The notes under the pieces are model-generated. The model did not search any database, had not been told where the DNA came from, and worked only from the letters and a program-made list of their open reading frames with translations. Both the position numbers and the translations under genes were made by a program. Of a DNA stretch of 64,000 nt, positions 8,793-16,631 are shown piece by piece. Source of the stretch: Cohnella abietis (GTDB lineage: Bacteria > Bacillota > Bacilli > Paenibacillales > Paenibacillaceae); assembly GCF_004295585.1 (NCBI RefSeq), contig NZ_AP019400.1, positions 4,252,001 to 4,316,000 of the forward strand. Direction: 5' to 3'. The number at the start of each line of letters is the position of its first letter. The stretch's first letter is position 1.

Positions 8793-9520
8793 TAGTCGAT
8801 ACTCCCCTTCACGATTGTGCCGATTTTCTCACCTAAAATGGCACGTTTAATGTTTCCTTTCTCGGTAATTGCAAATACGAGAAGAGGAATATTGTTATCC
8901 ATGCATAACGAGGAAGCGGTAGAATCCATTACGCCTAGATTTTTGTTCAATACATCCATATAAGTAAGCTGCTCATATTTCACTGCAGTAGCATCCTTAA
9001 ATGGATCTGCGCTATATACGCCGTCTACTTTGTTTTTGGCCATAAGAATGACCTCAGCCTCGATCTCTGCAGCTCTAAGCGCTGCAGTCGTATCCGTCGA
9101 GAAGAACGGGTTGCCTGTACCAGCAGCGAAGATAACGACACGCCCCTTTTCCAAGTGACGGATGGCGCGACGACGAATGTAAGGCTCGGCGATTTGCTGC
9201 ATAGCAATGGACGTTTGTACACGACTAGGTACATCCATTTGCTCTAAAGCATCCTGCAAAGCTAGGGAATTCATGACAGTTGCCAGCATGCCCATGTAAT
9301 CGGCTGTTGCGCGGTCTATCCCCTTCTGGCTGCCTGCAATTCCACGCCAGATGTTTCCGCCTCCACATACAATAGCAACCTCAACACCTAATGCTACTAC
9401 TTCTTTGATCTGCTCGGCAATCGACAAGATGGTCGTCGCGTCGATGCCGTACCCGTTCAATCCAGATAACGACTCTCCGCTCACCTTTAATACTACACGT
9501 TTATAAACAGGTTGTTGCAA
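8792..9520 (-). CDS. pyrH: UMP kinase
   Basis: Phosphorylates UMP to UDP; allosterically controlled hexamer of the amino-acid-kinase fold. The 242 residues contain VVLKVSGESLSG near the N-terminus (phosphate binding), IVCGGGNIWRG, GMLATVMNSLALQDAL, and GTGNPFFSTDTTAALRA (nucleotide binding). The TTG at 9520 is chosen because GGAGG lies 8 nt upstream and the chain then begins MQQPVYKRVVLK, like other PyrH proteins. The in-frame ATGs at 9538 and 9535 have no ribosome site. It overlaps frr by one base. Confidence 0.96.
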   Translation of the reverse strand: MQQPVYKRVVLKVSGESLSGLNGYGIDATTILSIAEQIKEVVALGVEVAIVCGGGNIWRGIAGSQKGIDRATADYMGMLATVMNSLALQDALEQMDVPSRVQTSIAMQQIAEPYIRRRAIRHLEKGRVVIFAAGTGNPFFSTDTTAALRAAEIEAEVILMAKNKVDGVYSADPFKDATAVKYEQLTYMDVLNKNLGVMDSTASSLCMDNNIPLLVFAITEKGNIKRAILGEKIGTIVKGSID

Positions 9521-9555
9521 CGTTTGTACCTCCATCATGTCTTAAGTTTAAAAAA

Positions 9556-9579
9556 TAGGGAACACACTGTGCCCCCTAG
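9556..9579 (-). terminator. Weak terminator-like hairpin between tsf and pyrH
   Basis: On the minus strand TAGGGGGCACA and TGTTCCCTA can pair imperfectly, followed by TTTTTTAAA. It starts 11 nt past the tsf stop. The stem is short and interrupted, so at most partial termination is expected. Confidence 0.4.
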
Positions 9580-9589
9580 ATTAGCTGTA

Positions 9590-10240
9590 TTAGTGTTTAA
9601 CTTGAGCCATAACTTCTTCTACAAAGTTATCGACTTTTTTCTCTAAGCCTTCGCCAAGCTCATAACGAGCAAATCTACGAATGGAGATTTTCTCTCCAAT
9701 AGCGCTAATTTTCTCATTGAGCAAAGTTGTGATCGTTTTGTCTTGATCTTTAACGAACACTTGCTCCATAAGACAATTTTCTTCGTAGTATTTGTTCATA
9801 CGGCCTTCAACCATTTTGTCAACAATTTTCTCTGGCTTGCCTTCGTTAAGCGCTTGGTTGCGAAGAATTTCTTTTTCCTTGTCTAGCTCGGCTTGGGAAA
9901 CCTCTTCACGAGATAAGAATTTAGGATTAGCTGCAGCAATTTGCATCGCAATATCCTTAACGAAAGAACGGAACTGTTCTGTTTTACCAACGAAGTCCGT
10001 TTCGCAGTTAACTTCTACAAGAACTCCGATACGACCGCCAGCGTGAATATAGGATTCAACAATGCCTTCAGTTGCGATACGATCGCCCTTCTTAGCTGCT
10101 GCTGCAAGACCCTTCTCACGAAGAAGCTCAGCTGCTTTGGTCAAATCGCCGTTAGCTTCTTCCAGCGCTTTCTTACAATCCAACATGCCTGCTCCGGTTC
10201 TCTCGCGGAGTGATTTAACATCTGCTGCATTAACTGCCAC
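9590..10240 (-). CDS. tsf: Translation elongation factor Ts
   Basis: Nucleotide exchange factor for EF-Tu. The 216 residues are the short form; B. subtilis and E. coli EF-Ts have about 280-295, so part of the core or coiled-coil region is absent, as in Thermus-type EF-Ts. The N-terminal UBA-like module is present (ADVKSLRERTGAGMLDCKKAL) and so is the EF-Tu contact motif TDFVGK (about 81-86). GTG start behind AGGAGGAATTCAC. It lies between rpsB and pyrH in the classic order. A strong hairpin with a T-tract lies in the gap to rpsB, so tsf is probably partly decoupled from rpsB. Confidence 0.97.
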   Translation of the reverse strand: MAVNAADVKSLRERTGAGMLDCKKALEEANGDLTKAAELLREKGLAAAAKKGDRIATEGIVESYIHAGGRIGVLVEVNCETDFVGKTEQFRSFVKDIAMQIAAANPKFLSREEVSQAELDKEKEILRNQALNEGKPEKIVDKMVEGRMNKYYEENCLMEQVFVKDQDKTITTLLNEKISAIGEKISIRRFARYELGEGLEKKVDNFVEEVMAQVKH

Positions 10241-10310
10241 GTGAATTCCTCCTGTACGGCTGCTCTCGCTGGCTCATGCCATTGCGACAAGCAACTCGAT
10301 ATTTTTTGAG

Positions 10311-10348
10311 AAAAAGGGCGGTGAGAAGGTTCTCTTCTGACCACCCTT
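10311..10348 (-). terminator. Internal terminator between rpsB and tsf
   Basis: On the minus strand AAGGGTGGT pairs with ACCGCCCTT (one G-U) and an inner AGAAG with CTTCT, followed by TTTTT. It is a strong intrinsic terminator inside a gene pair usually co-transcribed, so it probably reduces tsf relative to rpsB. Confidence 0.75.
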
Positions 10349-10379
10349 TGCTAGTTTTTTTTATAGATGTTAGTGGCTA

Positions 10380-11084
10380 TTAAGCCGTTGTTGTGTTGTC
10401 TTCGCCTTGACGCGTTTCAACGATTGCATCAGCCATCTTAGCTGTCAAAAGCTTAACAGCACGGATTGCATCATCGTTACCCGGGATAACATAATCGATT
10501 TCATCTGGATCACAGTTTGTATCCACGATTCCAACGATTGGAATACCAAGCTTGCGTGCTTCAGCAACAGCGATACGCTCTTTACGAGGATCGATGATGA
10601 ACAAAGCATCAGGCAGTCTACGCATATTTTTAATACCGCCGAGGAATTTTTCAAGGCGCTCTTTCTCTTTACGGAGAATGATAACCTCTTTCTTAGGCAG
10701 TACTTCGAATGTACCGTCTTGTTCCCATTTGTCCAATTGGTGCAAACGATCTGTACGTTTTTGGATTGTGGAGAAGTTAGTCAATGTACCACCCAACCAA
10801 CGTTGGTTGATGTAGTATTGACCGGAGCGCTCAGCTTCTTCCTTAACGGAATCTTGAGCTTGCTTTTTCGTACCTACGAACAGCATAGTACCGCCGTTCT
10901 CTCCAAGCTGACGCACGAAGTTATAAGCCTCGTCTACTTTTTTAACTGTTTTTTGCAAATCGATAATGTAAATTCCGTTACGTTCAGTAAAGATGTATTT
11001 ATCCATTTTCGGGTTCCAACGACGTGTTTGGTGACCGAAATGTACCCCTGCTTCGAGCAGTTGTTTCATGGAAATTACTGCCAT
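10380..11084 (-). CDS. rpsB: 30S ribosomal protein S2
   Basis: Ribosomal protein of the small-subunit head/body junction. The 234 residues are full length and begin MAVISMKQLLEAGVHFGHQT, the standard S2 N-terminus, followed by RRWNPKMDKYIFTERNGIYI. The signature AVAEARKLGIPIVGIVDTNC is present, as is IDYVIPGNDDAIRAVKLL near the C-terminus. The ATG at 11084 has a perfect AGGAGGTG site; the frame is open for 48 codons upstream, but that part is the untranslated leader. A sigma-A promoter with an extended -10 lies at 11217-11245, giving a leader of about 125 nt. Confidence 0.98.
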   Translation of the reverse strand: MAVISMKQLLEAGVHFGHQTRRWNPKMDKYIFTERNGIYIIDLQKTVKKVDEAYNFVRQLGENGGTMLFVGTKKQAQDSVKEEAERSGQYYINQRWLGGTLTNFSTIQKRTDRLHQLDKWEQDGTFEVLPKKEVIILRKEKERLEKFLGGIKNMRRLPDALFIIDPRKERIAVAEARKLGIPIVGIVDTNCDPDEIDYVIPGNDDAIRAVKLLTAKMADAIVETRQGEDNTTTA

Positions 11085-11216
11085 CTTCCTGCACCTCCTA
11101 ATGGTTTTTGGTGAATCTCCGCCGCAATTCGCTTCTTTCGTCAAAACTCTCTCGTTTCTCACAAGATGAGCACCATTAACGAAATTGAAATGCGTGTGTT
11201 TTTTACACCGAAAAAT

Positions 11217-11245
11217 AATATACCACATCGAGTAGTCTTGCGCAA
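11217..11245 (-). promoter_or_regulatory. Candidate promoter of the rpsB operon
   Basis: The minus strand shows TTGCGC (11245-11240), a 17-nt spacer ending in TGG, and TATATT (11222-11217). The -10 matches 5/6 and is extended (TGn), which offsets the weak -35. It separates the ribosomal genes from the preceding fla/che operon. Confidence 0.65.
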
Positions 11246-11264
11246 TGGCTGAAGAGCAATAAAG

Positions 11265-11287
11265 ACGTTTTTTCCTTGAAAAAACGT
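11265..11287. terminator. A/T-rich hairpin at the end of the fla/che operon
   Basis: ACGTTTTTT and AAAAAACGT form a perfect 9-bp stem with a 5-nt loop, directly after the stop codon of the last operon gene. The low GC content makes termination uncertain, but no better terminator lies before the rpsB promoter. Confidence 0.4.
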
Positions 11288-11291
11288 AAGT

Positions 11292-11858
11292 TTAGTACTC
11301 TTTTTTGCGTGTAAGCTCGGTCATAATCTGCTCATATGTCGGTTTTCCGGTAAATACCGCTGTGCCAATATTCATTTTTTTCGATATTGGCCTTGCTTTA
11401 TTAATAAAACCGTCAGTATCGTCAATAACACCAAGCTTCACTAGCTCTTTCGCAACTTCTGTTAACGTCATCATATGACGAACATATAAGGTCACAGCTT
11501 CAGAGGCTTCTAGGTCCGAAGTATTCGCAGCTGGCAATTCGCTGCCTTCCTTATTCTGCTCAGCAGGCTTCGACTCTTCCTTCACAGCTTCATCTTTTAT
11601 AGTACTCTGATTTGCAAGAGCGGTGGCAACTGCTTCGTCAATTTTCGTTTCCAGCTGCTTCTGTGTGTAAGTAACCTCATTAGCTGGCACAATAACATAG
11701 CCTGATTTTTGTGCTTCTTTACTCAATTGCTCCTGAGTTAAGGTTTCATCAGTTAGCTTTCCCGATTGCTCTTGGGCGAATAAGATGAATTGTAGCATCG
11801 ATGCTCCCAAAACCAATCCCATTCCTAGTCCCATCAATAAGCTCCGATATTTACGCAT
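11292..11858 (-). CDS. Short membrane-anchored protein with an MltG/YceG-like domain
   Basis: 188 residues. The N-terminus has a membrane segment (about 7-24, MGLGMGLVLGASMLQFILFA), then a charged linker rich in Glu, Lys, Gln and Ala (about 30-115). The C-terminal 70 residues, VTLYVRHMMTLTEVAKELVK, then a GVIDDTDGF stretch, GTAVFTGKPTYEQIMTELTR, resemble the small N-terminal domain of MltG/YceG endolytic transglycosylases. The large catalytic domain of those enzymes is absent, so it should not cut glycan by that mechanism. ATG at 11858 with GGGAGG 9 nt upstream. It overlaps the swrB-like gene by 8 nt and ends the fla/che operon. The domain link is my pattern match and the function is unknown. 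Confidence 0.75.
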   Translation of the reverse strand: MRKYRSLLMGLGMGLVLGASMLQFILFAQEQSGKLTDETLTQEQLSKEAQKSGYVIVPANEVTYTQKQLETKIDEAVATALANQSTIKDEAVKEESKPAEQNKEGSELPAANTSDLEASEAVTLYVRHMMTLTEVAKELVKLGVIDDTDGFINKARPISKKMNIGTAVFTGKPTYEQIMTELTRKKEY

Positions 11859-12453
11859 GCTGCTGTTCCTCCCGACGAACAAGCTGCACGATTAGTTGCA
11901 CCTCTCCTTTGTTCATGCCCATTGCTTTAGCTATTTTATCGATTGAACTACCTTTATCGTGCATTTCAAGTAATTCCCTATACCTACCGCGAATTGTAGT
12001 AGGCGGGGACATGATTTCCTCAGTAGCGGTCATTTCCTCAGCTGTAGCGGAAGGATAAGCATCAGAGTTACTCATCTTATGTTCTATATCATTTGGTGCC
12101 ACGAATAACTCATTAAAGGGAGACGTCGAGTGTTTTTCCGTAGTAGAAGGATTTGAATCGGGTACTATAGCTGGGTTTGAAGGCCCCGACCAATTTTTCA
12201 TTTGCTGCTCCATATCGATGATACGTCGCCCTAGCTTTTCTACAGTATCATCTTGTTCCTTCTTGAACTTAGCAACCGCATCAAGCAGCTCTCGATTCTC
12301 ATCCTCAAGATCTTCAAGCAATTGATTGTAGGCTGCTTCGCTTGAGAAATCTGATTGTTGCTCTTTCTCTTTATTGCTTGTCTTGGGCATCAAAAATGCA
12401 TAACCTGTAATGGCTATGCCTATCAGCACAATGGTAATCCACGGAGAATTCAC
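11851..12453 (-). CDS. SwrB-like membrane protein (DUF6115-like)
   Basis: 200 residues: a membrane helix at about 5-21 (ITIVLIGIAITGYAFLM), a coiled coil at about 40-85 (QLLEDLEDENRELLDAVAKF and following), a variable linker rich in Ser, Pro and Glu, and a C-terminal helix-turn-helix-like end (RYRELLEMHDKGSSIDKIAK, then MNKGEVQLIVQLV). This layout matches B. subtilis SwrB (YlxL), which sits after sigD at the end of the fla/che operon and promotes flagellar type III export and swarming. GTG start behind GAAAGGGGTG. The assignment rests on architecture and position; overall similarity was not tested. Confidence 0.7.
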   Translation of the reverse strand: MNSPWITIVLIGIAITGYAFLMPKTSNKEKEQQSDFSSEAAYNQLLEDLEDENRELLDAVAKFKKEQDDTVEKLGRRIIDMEQQMKNWSGPSNPAIVPDSNPSTTEKHSTSPFNELFVAPNDIEHKMSNSDAYPSATAEEMTATEEIMSPPTTIRGRYRELLEMHDKGSSIDKIAKAMGMNKGEVQLIVQLVRREEQQHA

Positions 12454-12480
12454 TTTGACACCCCTTTCTAACCAGAAAAA

Positions 12481-12798
12481 TCAGCCCATGAAGTCGATAT
12501 GCTTTCCTTTATAAGGGTGGTCAGTCCCTTTACTTTCCTCAGAGGATTCTTCATCCCCTTCTTGCTTCTTTGATGAGGAATGTTTATTGCGATTACGAGG
12601 CTGCCGCTCAGAAATTGTTCCATTCGACGTCGATTCCGTCTTCGCGCTTCGTTTGGCCTGCTCCTCTGCCGTTTTTACCGCTTGCTGGCCTAACAAAGTT
12701 TGCTCAGTCGCTGAACGCTGCTGCTGTTGGTGTTGAAGTGGCGTCATTTCCATAGAGCGGGGCATAGAAACCTGTAAATCGATCGGCCTATAGCTCAT
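12481..12798 (-). CDS. Small hydrophilic protein of unknown function
   Basis: 105 residues with no membrane segment. The first third has Met-rich, Gln-rich sequence (MSYRPIDLQVSMPRSMEMTP then QHQQQQRS); the rest is highly charged and rich in Ser, Lys and Glu (SSSKKQEGDEESSEESKG), so it is probably disordered. The C-terminus reads KGKHIDFMG. I do not recognise a family. ATG at 12798 with GAGGTG 8 nt upstream; a longer start at 12816 lacks a good ribosome site. It lies between the DUF342 gene and the swrB-like gene with short gaps, so it belongs to the fla/che transcript. A role in motility is only inferred from position. Confidence 0.75.
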   Translation of the reverse strand: MSYRPIDLQVSMPRSMEMTPLQHQQQQRSATEQTLLGQQAVKTAEEQAKRSAKTESTSNGTISERQPRNRNKHSSSKKQEGDEESSEESKGTDHPYKGKHIDFMG

Positions 12799-12850
12799 CG
12801 CAAGTTCACCTCGCACATATTTAATAGGAAGATCTTGATCCTTTTAACGT

Positions 12851-14266
12851 TTAATAATAGGGGACCATCACAATATCTCCATCCGAAAACCGAAAGGAAA
12901 CTCTTTGACAAGCATCCTTAACAAAACGGGTATATCTCCCTATAACAATTTTAGTGCCTCCCCAAAGGGTATGAACAGCATCCACTCTTGCTGTCGTGGC
13001 ATCTTCTAGCGTCTTCTCAATCTCTAGCACACGTTCCTTCGCTATGACAAGCTCTTCAAGAGTCTGACGCTTTGTTGCTGATAGCTTCACTCTCAAAGCA
13101 AGCTTATCTGGGGGCAGCTGCCCCAGAGATGCCATGTGATCTAGCATAGTGAGCGCTTTCTCAGATTTATCCACATTATCCGTTAACTGCCTCATAGTTA
13201 CTTTCAGCTCGTTTAATTCCTGACGCATCTCCGGACGCACGCCGACCTCAATCACCGTTGCCGTAGACATTGAGTTGCCAATCATTCTAGCGGTAACACG
13301 ATCTCCAGCTTGAATGTTTCCTCCAACAATAAGACCCTTAGATCCAACACATTTAACCGATTTTCCCGCACGAACATTGGAATGCATAATACTTTGCGAG
13401 ACAAGAATATCCTCGCCCGCTATTGCATTCCCTTCCTGAATAAAGGAACAGCGGATGTTACGTCCAGCCTTGACATGCCCTTTATTACTGCCAATGATAC
13501 CGCCTGAAATTTCGATAGATCCTTCAGACTCTACCTCCGCCCCTTCGATACCCCCGGTTACCCGAATATCTCCTGAAGCTTTAACTCTAAATCCGGTTAG
13601 AATATTACCTCTAATAACAACGGTTCCTACAAAATCAATATTACCAACACTGTAGTCGACATCTCCGTTTACCTCGAACACCGGAAATACATTCAGCTTA
13701 TCTTTGTCGGTCTTGGTCACAAGTCCGTCAATGGCGGAATACATCGCTATTTTTTCAGCATTAACGACAACGTTTTTCCCGATCTTAAATTGGGCGTCGC
13801 GGCCCTCCTTAGGCGGAATATCATCACCTGTGACAGCCTTACCTGGAATACCATGAATGGCTTCGACTCTCTCAGCTATTAATTGTCCTGCTCTTACGTT
13901 AGCCAGCTGCGTAACTTCTTTATAGTCTACGCTGCCATCCTCTCTCTCCGTTGGACGGTGCCCTTCACCTTTGGATTCCCCGAAAAGAACATTAACGTAG
14001 CCATCCTTACCTGGCTGTGGCGGGACTCCGATAGCAACGATATTTTGTGAAAAGTAGTAATCCTGAGGCTTTTGAGAAATTAAATAAAGAGTATCCGTCT
14101 GAATCCCAAATTTAACCCCTTGTGACAATAGGTGTTGCTCCAATTGCCGAGAGGTTAGCTTTAAGTCACCTTCCACTCGCTTAAAAGTTAAATAAGCTTG
14201 CATTCTATCTTCAGAAATAGTGATCTGGAGACATTCCGCCAATGGAAAGCTTTCATTGCTAGACAT
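12851..14266 (-). CDS. DUF342 / FapA-family polymer-forming protein
   Basis: 471 residues. The central part (about 190-350) is a beta-solenoid-like series of short glycine-rich repeats: GDVDYSVGNIDFVGTVVIRG, FRVKASGDIRVTGGIEGAEV, ESEGSIEISGGIIGSNKGHV, KAGRNIRCSFIQEGNAIAGE. This is typical of DUF342 (FapA) proteins. A coiled coil follows (about 355-425). The family is widespread next to flagellar and chemotaxis genes in Firmicutes and has no settled biochemical role. ATG start with AAGGGGGCG upstream. It follows sigD closely. Confidence 0.9.
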   Translation of the reverse strand: MSSNESFPLAECLQITISEDRMQAYLTFKRVEGDLKLTSRQLEQHLLSQGVKFGIQTDTLYLISQKPQDYYFSQNIVAIGVPPQPGKDGYVNVLFGESKGEGHRPTEREDGSVDYKEVTQLANVRAGQLIAERVEAIHGIPGKAVTGDDIPPKEGRDAQFKIGKNVVVNAEKIAMYSAIDGLVTKTDKDKLNVFPVFEVNGDVDYSVGNIDFVGTVVIRGNILTGFRVKASGDIRVTGGIEGAEVESEGSIEISGGIIGSNKGHVKAGRNIRCSFIQEGNAIAGEDILVSQSIMHSNVRAGKSVKCVGSKGLIVGGNIQAGDRVTARMIGNSMSTATVIEVGVRPEMRQELNELKVTMRQLTDNVDKSEKALTMLDHMASLGQLPPDKLALRVKLSATKRQTLEELVIAKERVLEIEKTLEDATTARVDAVHTLWGGTKIVIGRYTRFVKDACQRVSFRFSDGDIVMVPYY

Positions 14267-14292
14267 GAATTGCGCCCCCTTATTGTGTCCGT

Positions 14293-15081
14293 TTATCCGT
14301 TATGAAGCAGTTGCTCCTTCTGCTTGGCAAGCGCTCCTCTGAGCCTAAGAATAGCTTTAGAGTGAAGCTGTGATATGCGTGAAGGTGATAAGCACATAAC
14401 TTCGGCTATTTCACTTAAGGAGAGATCTTCATAATAGAACAAAGAAACTACCGTGCGTTCCTTCTCAGTCAATTTCTGAATGCCATATAACAAGGAGTCC
14501 TTCAGATAAGTCTCATGGACCTTTGACTCGGGATTTACAGCCTTTTCATCTATAAGAAGAGATAGTCTCGTTTCCGACTCTTCCTCACGAATGGGATCCT
14601 CAAGAGAAAAAACCGCAGCAACTGCAACCTCTTGCAGCATTTGTTGAAACTCTTTGTCGCTAATATTCAAATAGGCGCATATTTCGTCATCCGAAGCCGA
14701 TCGTAAATTCATCTGCTCCAGCACTGCATAAGCGTCCTCCATTTTTTTCGCTTTATCACGTACAGAACGAGGAACCCAATCACCTTGGCGAAGGCCATCT
14801 ATAATAGAACCACGGATTCTCCACGAGGCATAAGTTTCGAATTGAAGCCCTCGACGATGATCAAACTTCGCAATCGCATCGATTAAGCCCATGGCGCCAT
14901 TACTCGCCAGGTCATCCTTTGTTACATTTTTGGGCAAGCCAACAGCCATTCGACTGGATACATAATCCACGAGTGGCAAATAGTGCTCGATCAGAAGTTT
15001 TCTCGCATCCGGATCATCGTCTTCTTTGCAACGCTGCCATAAATCTTGATGGGATAACCGTGAGCGTGTTTGATCGACCAT
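14293..15081 (-). CDS. sigD: RNA polymerase sigma-28 factor, SigD/FliA family
   Basis: Directs transcription of late flagellar, chemotaxis and autolysin genes. 262 residues, close to the B. subtilis length of 254. Region 2 is at about 20-105 (YLPLVDYVSSRMAVGLPKNV, GAMGLIDAIAKFDHRRGLQF, YASWRIRGSIIDGLR), region 3 in the middle, and region 4 with a helix-turn-helix near the end (LSLSEIAEVMCLSPSRISQL). ATG start with AAGGATGG upstream. It lies late in the fla/che operon, as in B. subtilis, where distance from the promoter and FlgM control its activity; no flgM is seen in this window. Confidence 0.96.
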   Translation of the reverse strand: MVDQTRSRLSHQDLWQRCKEDDDPDARKLLIEHYLPLVDYVSSRMAVGLPKNVTKDDLASNGAMGLIDAIAKFDHRRGLQFETYASWRIRGSIIDGLRQGDWVPRSVRDKAKKMEDAYAVLEQMNLRSASDDEICAYLNISDKEFQQMLQEVAVAAVFSLEDPIREEESETRLSLLIDEKAVNPESKVHETYLKDSLLYGIQKLTEKERTVVSLFYYEDLSLSEIAEVMCLSPSRISQLHSKAILRLRGALAKQKEQLLHNG

Positions 15082-15097
15082 ACTAGCTTCACCATCC

Positions 15098-15514
15098 TTA
15101 TTCGTCCGTCAGACGACGAATCGCCTGAACCACTTCCTGTGGATTGGGGTTGTCAAGAGAGACCAATCGCGTGGGCTGCAAGGGCTCGAAACCACTAGCT
15201 GCTGTTTCGCCCTTGCCTTCTGCCCATTGTTCCTTCATCATTTCTGATAATGAATCACCATCATCGGGGGTTGAGATATCAAGTACTGTTCCACGATCTT
15301 CTTCGGGAGCATCTATTGCTTCCATTTTTTTCACCGGATTCATCAGTTGCCCAAATACAAGTCGCACAACGAATGCTATCGCTGCAAATACTAGAAACGC
15401 ATAAAAGCTACGAATACAAGTCGTACCTATAGGATTGTTCGATAGGGAAAACAAAAAGGTCAATATCGCACCGAATACACCAAATCCGATATTTAAGCGC
15501 CAGGAACCTACCAT
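15098..15514 (-). CDS. Membrane protein of unknown function between cheD and sigD
   Basis: 138 residues. Two predicted membrane helices near the N-terminus (about 8-24, IGFGVFGAILTFLFSLS, and about 35-55, FYAFLVFAAIAFVVRLVFGQ), then a hydrophilic acidic tail of about 80 residues (DAPEEDRGTVLDISTPDDGD) that ends PNPQEVVQAIRRLTDE. I do not recognise the family. B. subtilis has cheD directly followed by sigD, so this gene is an addition. ATG with AAAGGAG upstream, one base after the cheD stop, so it is clearly in the operon. The tail could face the cytoplasm and bind a chemotaxis or flagellar partner; this is speculation. Confidence 0.8.
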   Translation of the reverse strand: MVGSWRLNIGFGVFGAILTFLFSLSNNPIGTTCIRSFYAFLVFAAIAFVVRLVFGQLMNPVKKMEAIDAPEEDRGTVLDISTPDDGDSLSEMMKEQWAEGKGETAASGFEPLQPTRLVSLDNPNPQEVVQAIRRLTDE

Positions 15515-15515
15515 A

Positions 15516-16010
15516 TTAAATCTCCTTTACTCCGAACTGAACGCTTCGAATGCTGAATATACCAGTCTGAATGCTCAGTTCAACCGTGCGACCATAGCTT
15601 CCTCCAGTATCTTCTGAAACAAGAGGAATCGAGTAATGCGCCAACGCCAGCTTCGTAGCTTCTACATTGCGTGGACCAATACGCATCGTATCGGAGCCAC
15701 CCATGAAAGCAAACATCTGCGCTCCACCAGCCATTTTCGCAATTAAACGCGCCGTGATCGCTCCTTTGCTTTTCATCCGCTGCAGTAGCTCAGGCACAGC
15801 CGTATCTGCATATTTGGCAAGATTCAGCTGTCCTTCGCGGGCAATATCTGATGAGGGCAGCATAATATGGGCCATCCCACCAATCCGCAGCTGAGGGTCA
15901 TATAGAGCTAAGCCAACACATGAGCCCAAGCCAGTAGTCTTTAGCACCGAGCCATCATGTGCAATGTTTAAATCAGCCATCCCTACTTTTACAAGGGTGC
16001 CTTCCATCAT
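15516..16010 (-). CDS. cheD: Chemoreceptor glutamine deamidase CheD
   Basis: Deamidates glutamines in chemoreceptors and binds CheC, raising CheC phosphatase activity. 164 residues. The catalytic Cys lies in TTGLGSCVGLALYD (Cys at about 31) and the His in GGMAHIMLP (about 48). MAGGAQMFAF and the end region RIGPRNVEATKLALAHYSIP are typical of CheD. The ATG shares a base with the cheC stop (TAATG), so CheC and CheD are probably made in fixed proportion, in keeping with their complex. Confidence 0.96.
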   Translation of the reverse strand: MMEGTLVKVGMADLNIAHDGSVLKTTGLGSCVGLALYDPQLRIGGMAHIMLPSSDIAREGQLNLAKYADTAVPELLQRMKSKGAITARLIAKMAGGAQMFAFMGGSDTMRIGPRNVEATKLALAHYSIPLVSEDTGGSYGRTVELSIQTGIFSIRSVQFGVKEI

Positions 16011-16627
16011 TAGATTGGCACTCCCAACGCACGGAATAGCTTATCGAACGACTCAGGATCAGGAATGAGGAAGAAATGACCTTCCGCTTCTTGATGTCCT
16101 TCCAAAAATGTCGTATCGATGAGAAGGGCATCTTCGCCCATCGTGCCGAACTGAAGTAAGCCAAAACTCAAAATCGCGCCTGCCATATCGACTGCTAGTG
16201 ATGGAACCGTTGGCGACATATGTAGACCAGTGAAATCGGCAAGGGAGGACAAGTAGGAGCCTGCCAGAATATTCCCAATTTCACTAAGTGCCGATAATTC
16301 TAGCTCGCTGTATTGATCGTTCTCCGCTGCATTAAAGCCAAGTAAGCCTTGTAGAATGCGTCGAGCAGGCTCACGATTGATAATAAAGAACATATTCCCA
16401 GGAGCGTCGCCATCTACCCTTAGGAAAATGGCGATAACTACAGCTTCTGAGCCTCCAACACGATCTGCAATCTCTTCAAATGGAATAAAGTTGACCGTTG
16501 GTACGGCCATATCTACCGGCTTGTTAAGTAAAGTCGACAATGCAGTTGCGGCATTGCCTGCTCCGATATTTCCGACTTCCCTAAGCACATCCATCTTGAA
16601 ATCCGCGTTATTCTTAAAAAGGCTCAC
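16010..16627 (-). CDS. cheC: CheY-P phosphatase CheC
   Basis: Dephosphorylates CheY-P and works with CheD in adaptation. 205 residues with two copies of the CheC/FliY/CheX phosphatase motif: VLREVGNIGAGNAATALSTL (about 14-33) and LSALSEIGNILAGSYLSSL (about 109-127), each with the Glu and Asn that form the active site. GTG start; the ribosome site is moderate (GGAGAATAAGCCA). It overlaps cheD by one base and lies 4 nt after cheW. Confidence 0.96.
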   Translation of the reverse strand: MSLFKNNADFKMDVLREVGNIGAGNAATALSTLLNKPVDMAVPTVNFIPFEEIADRVGGSEAVVIAIFLRVDGDAPGNMFFIINREPARRILQGLLGFNAAENDQYSELELSALSEIGNILAGSYLSSLADFTGLHMSPTVPSLAVDMAGAILSFGLLQFGTMGEDALLIDTTFLEGHQEAEGHFFLIPDPESFDKLFRALGVPI

Positions 16628-16631
16628 TGGC

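Noticed and set aside
10407..11114. Plus-strand open frame of 235 codons across rpsB
   Set aside because: Mirror image of the conserved S2 gene; the protein is Cys/Ile/Phe-rich nonsense without a domain, and no ribosome site was seen.
11085..11228. N-terminal extension of ribosomal protein S2 (48 codons)
   Set aside because: The frame is open, but the standard S2 start at 11084 has a perfect ribosome site and a promoter lies inside the supposed extension.
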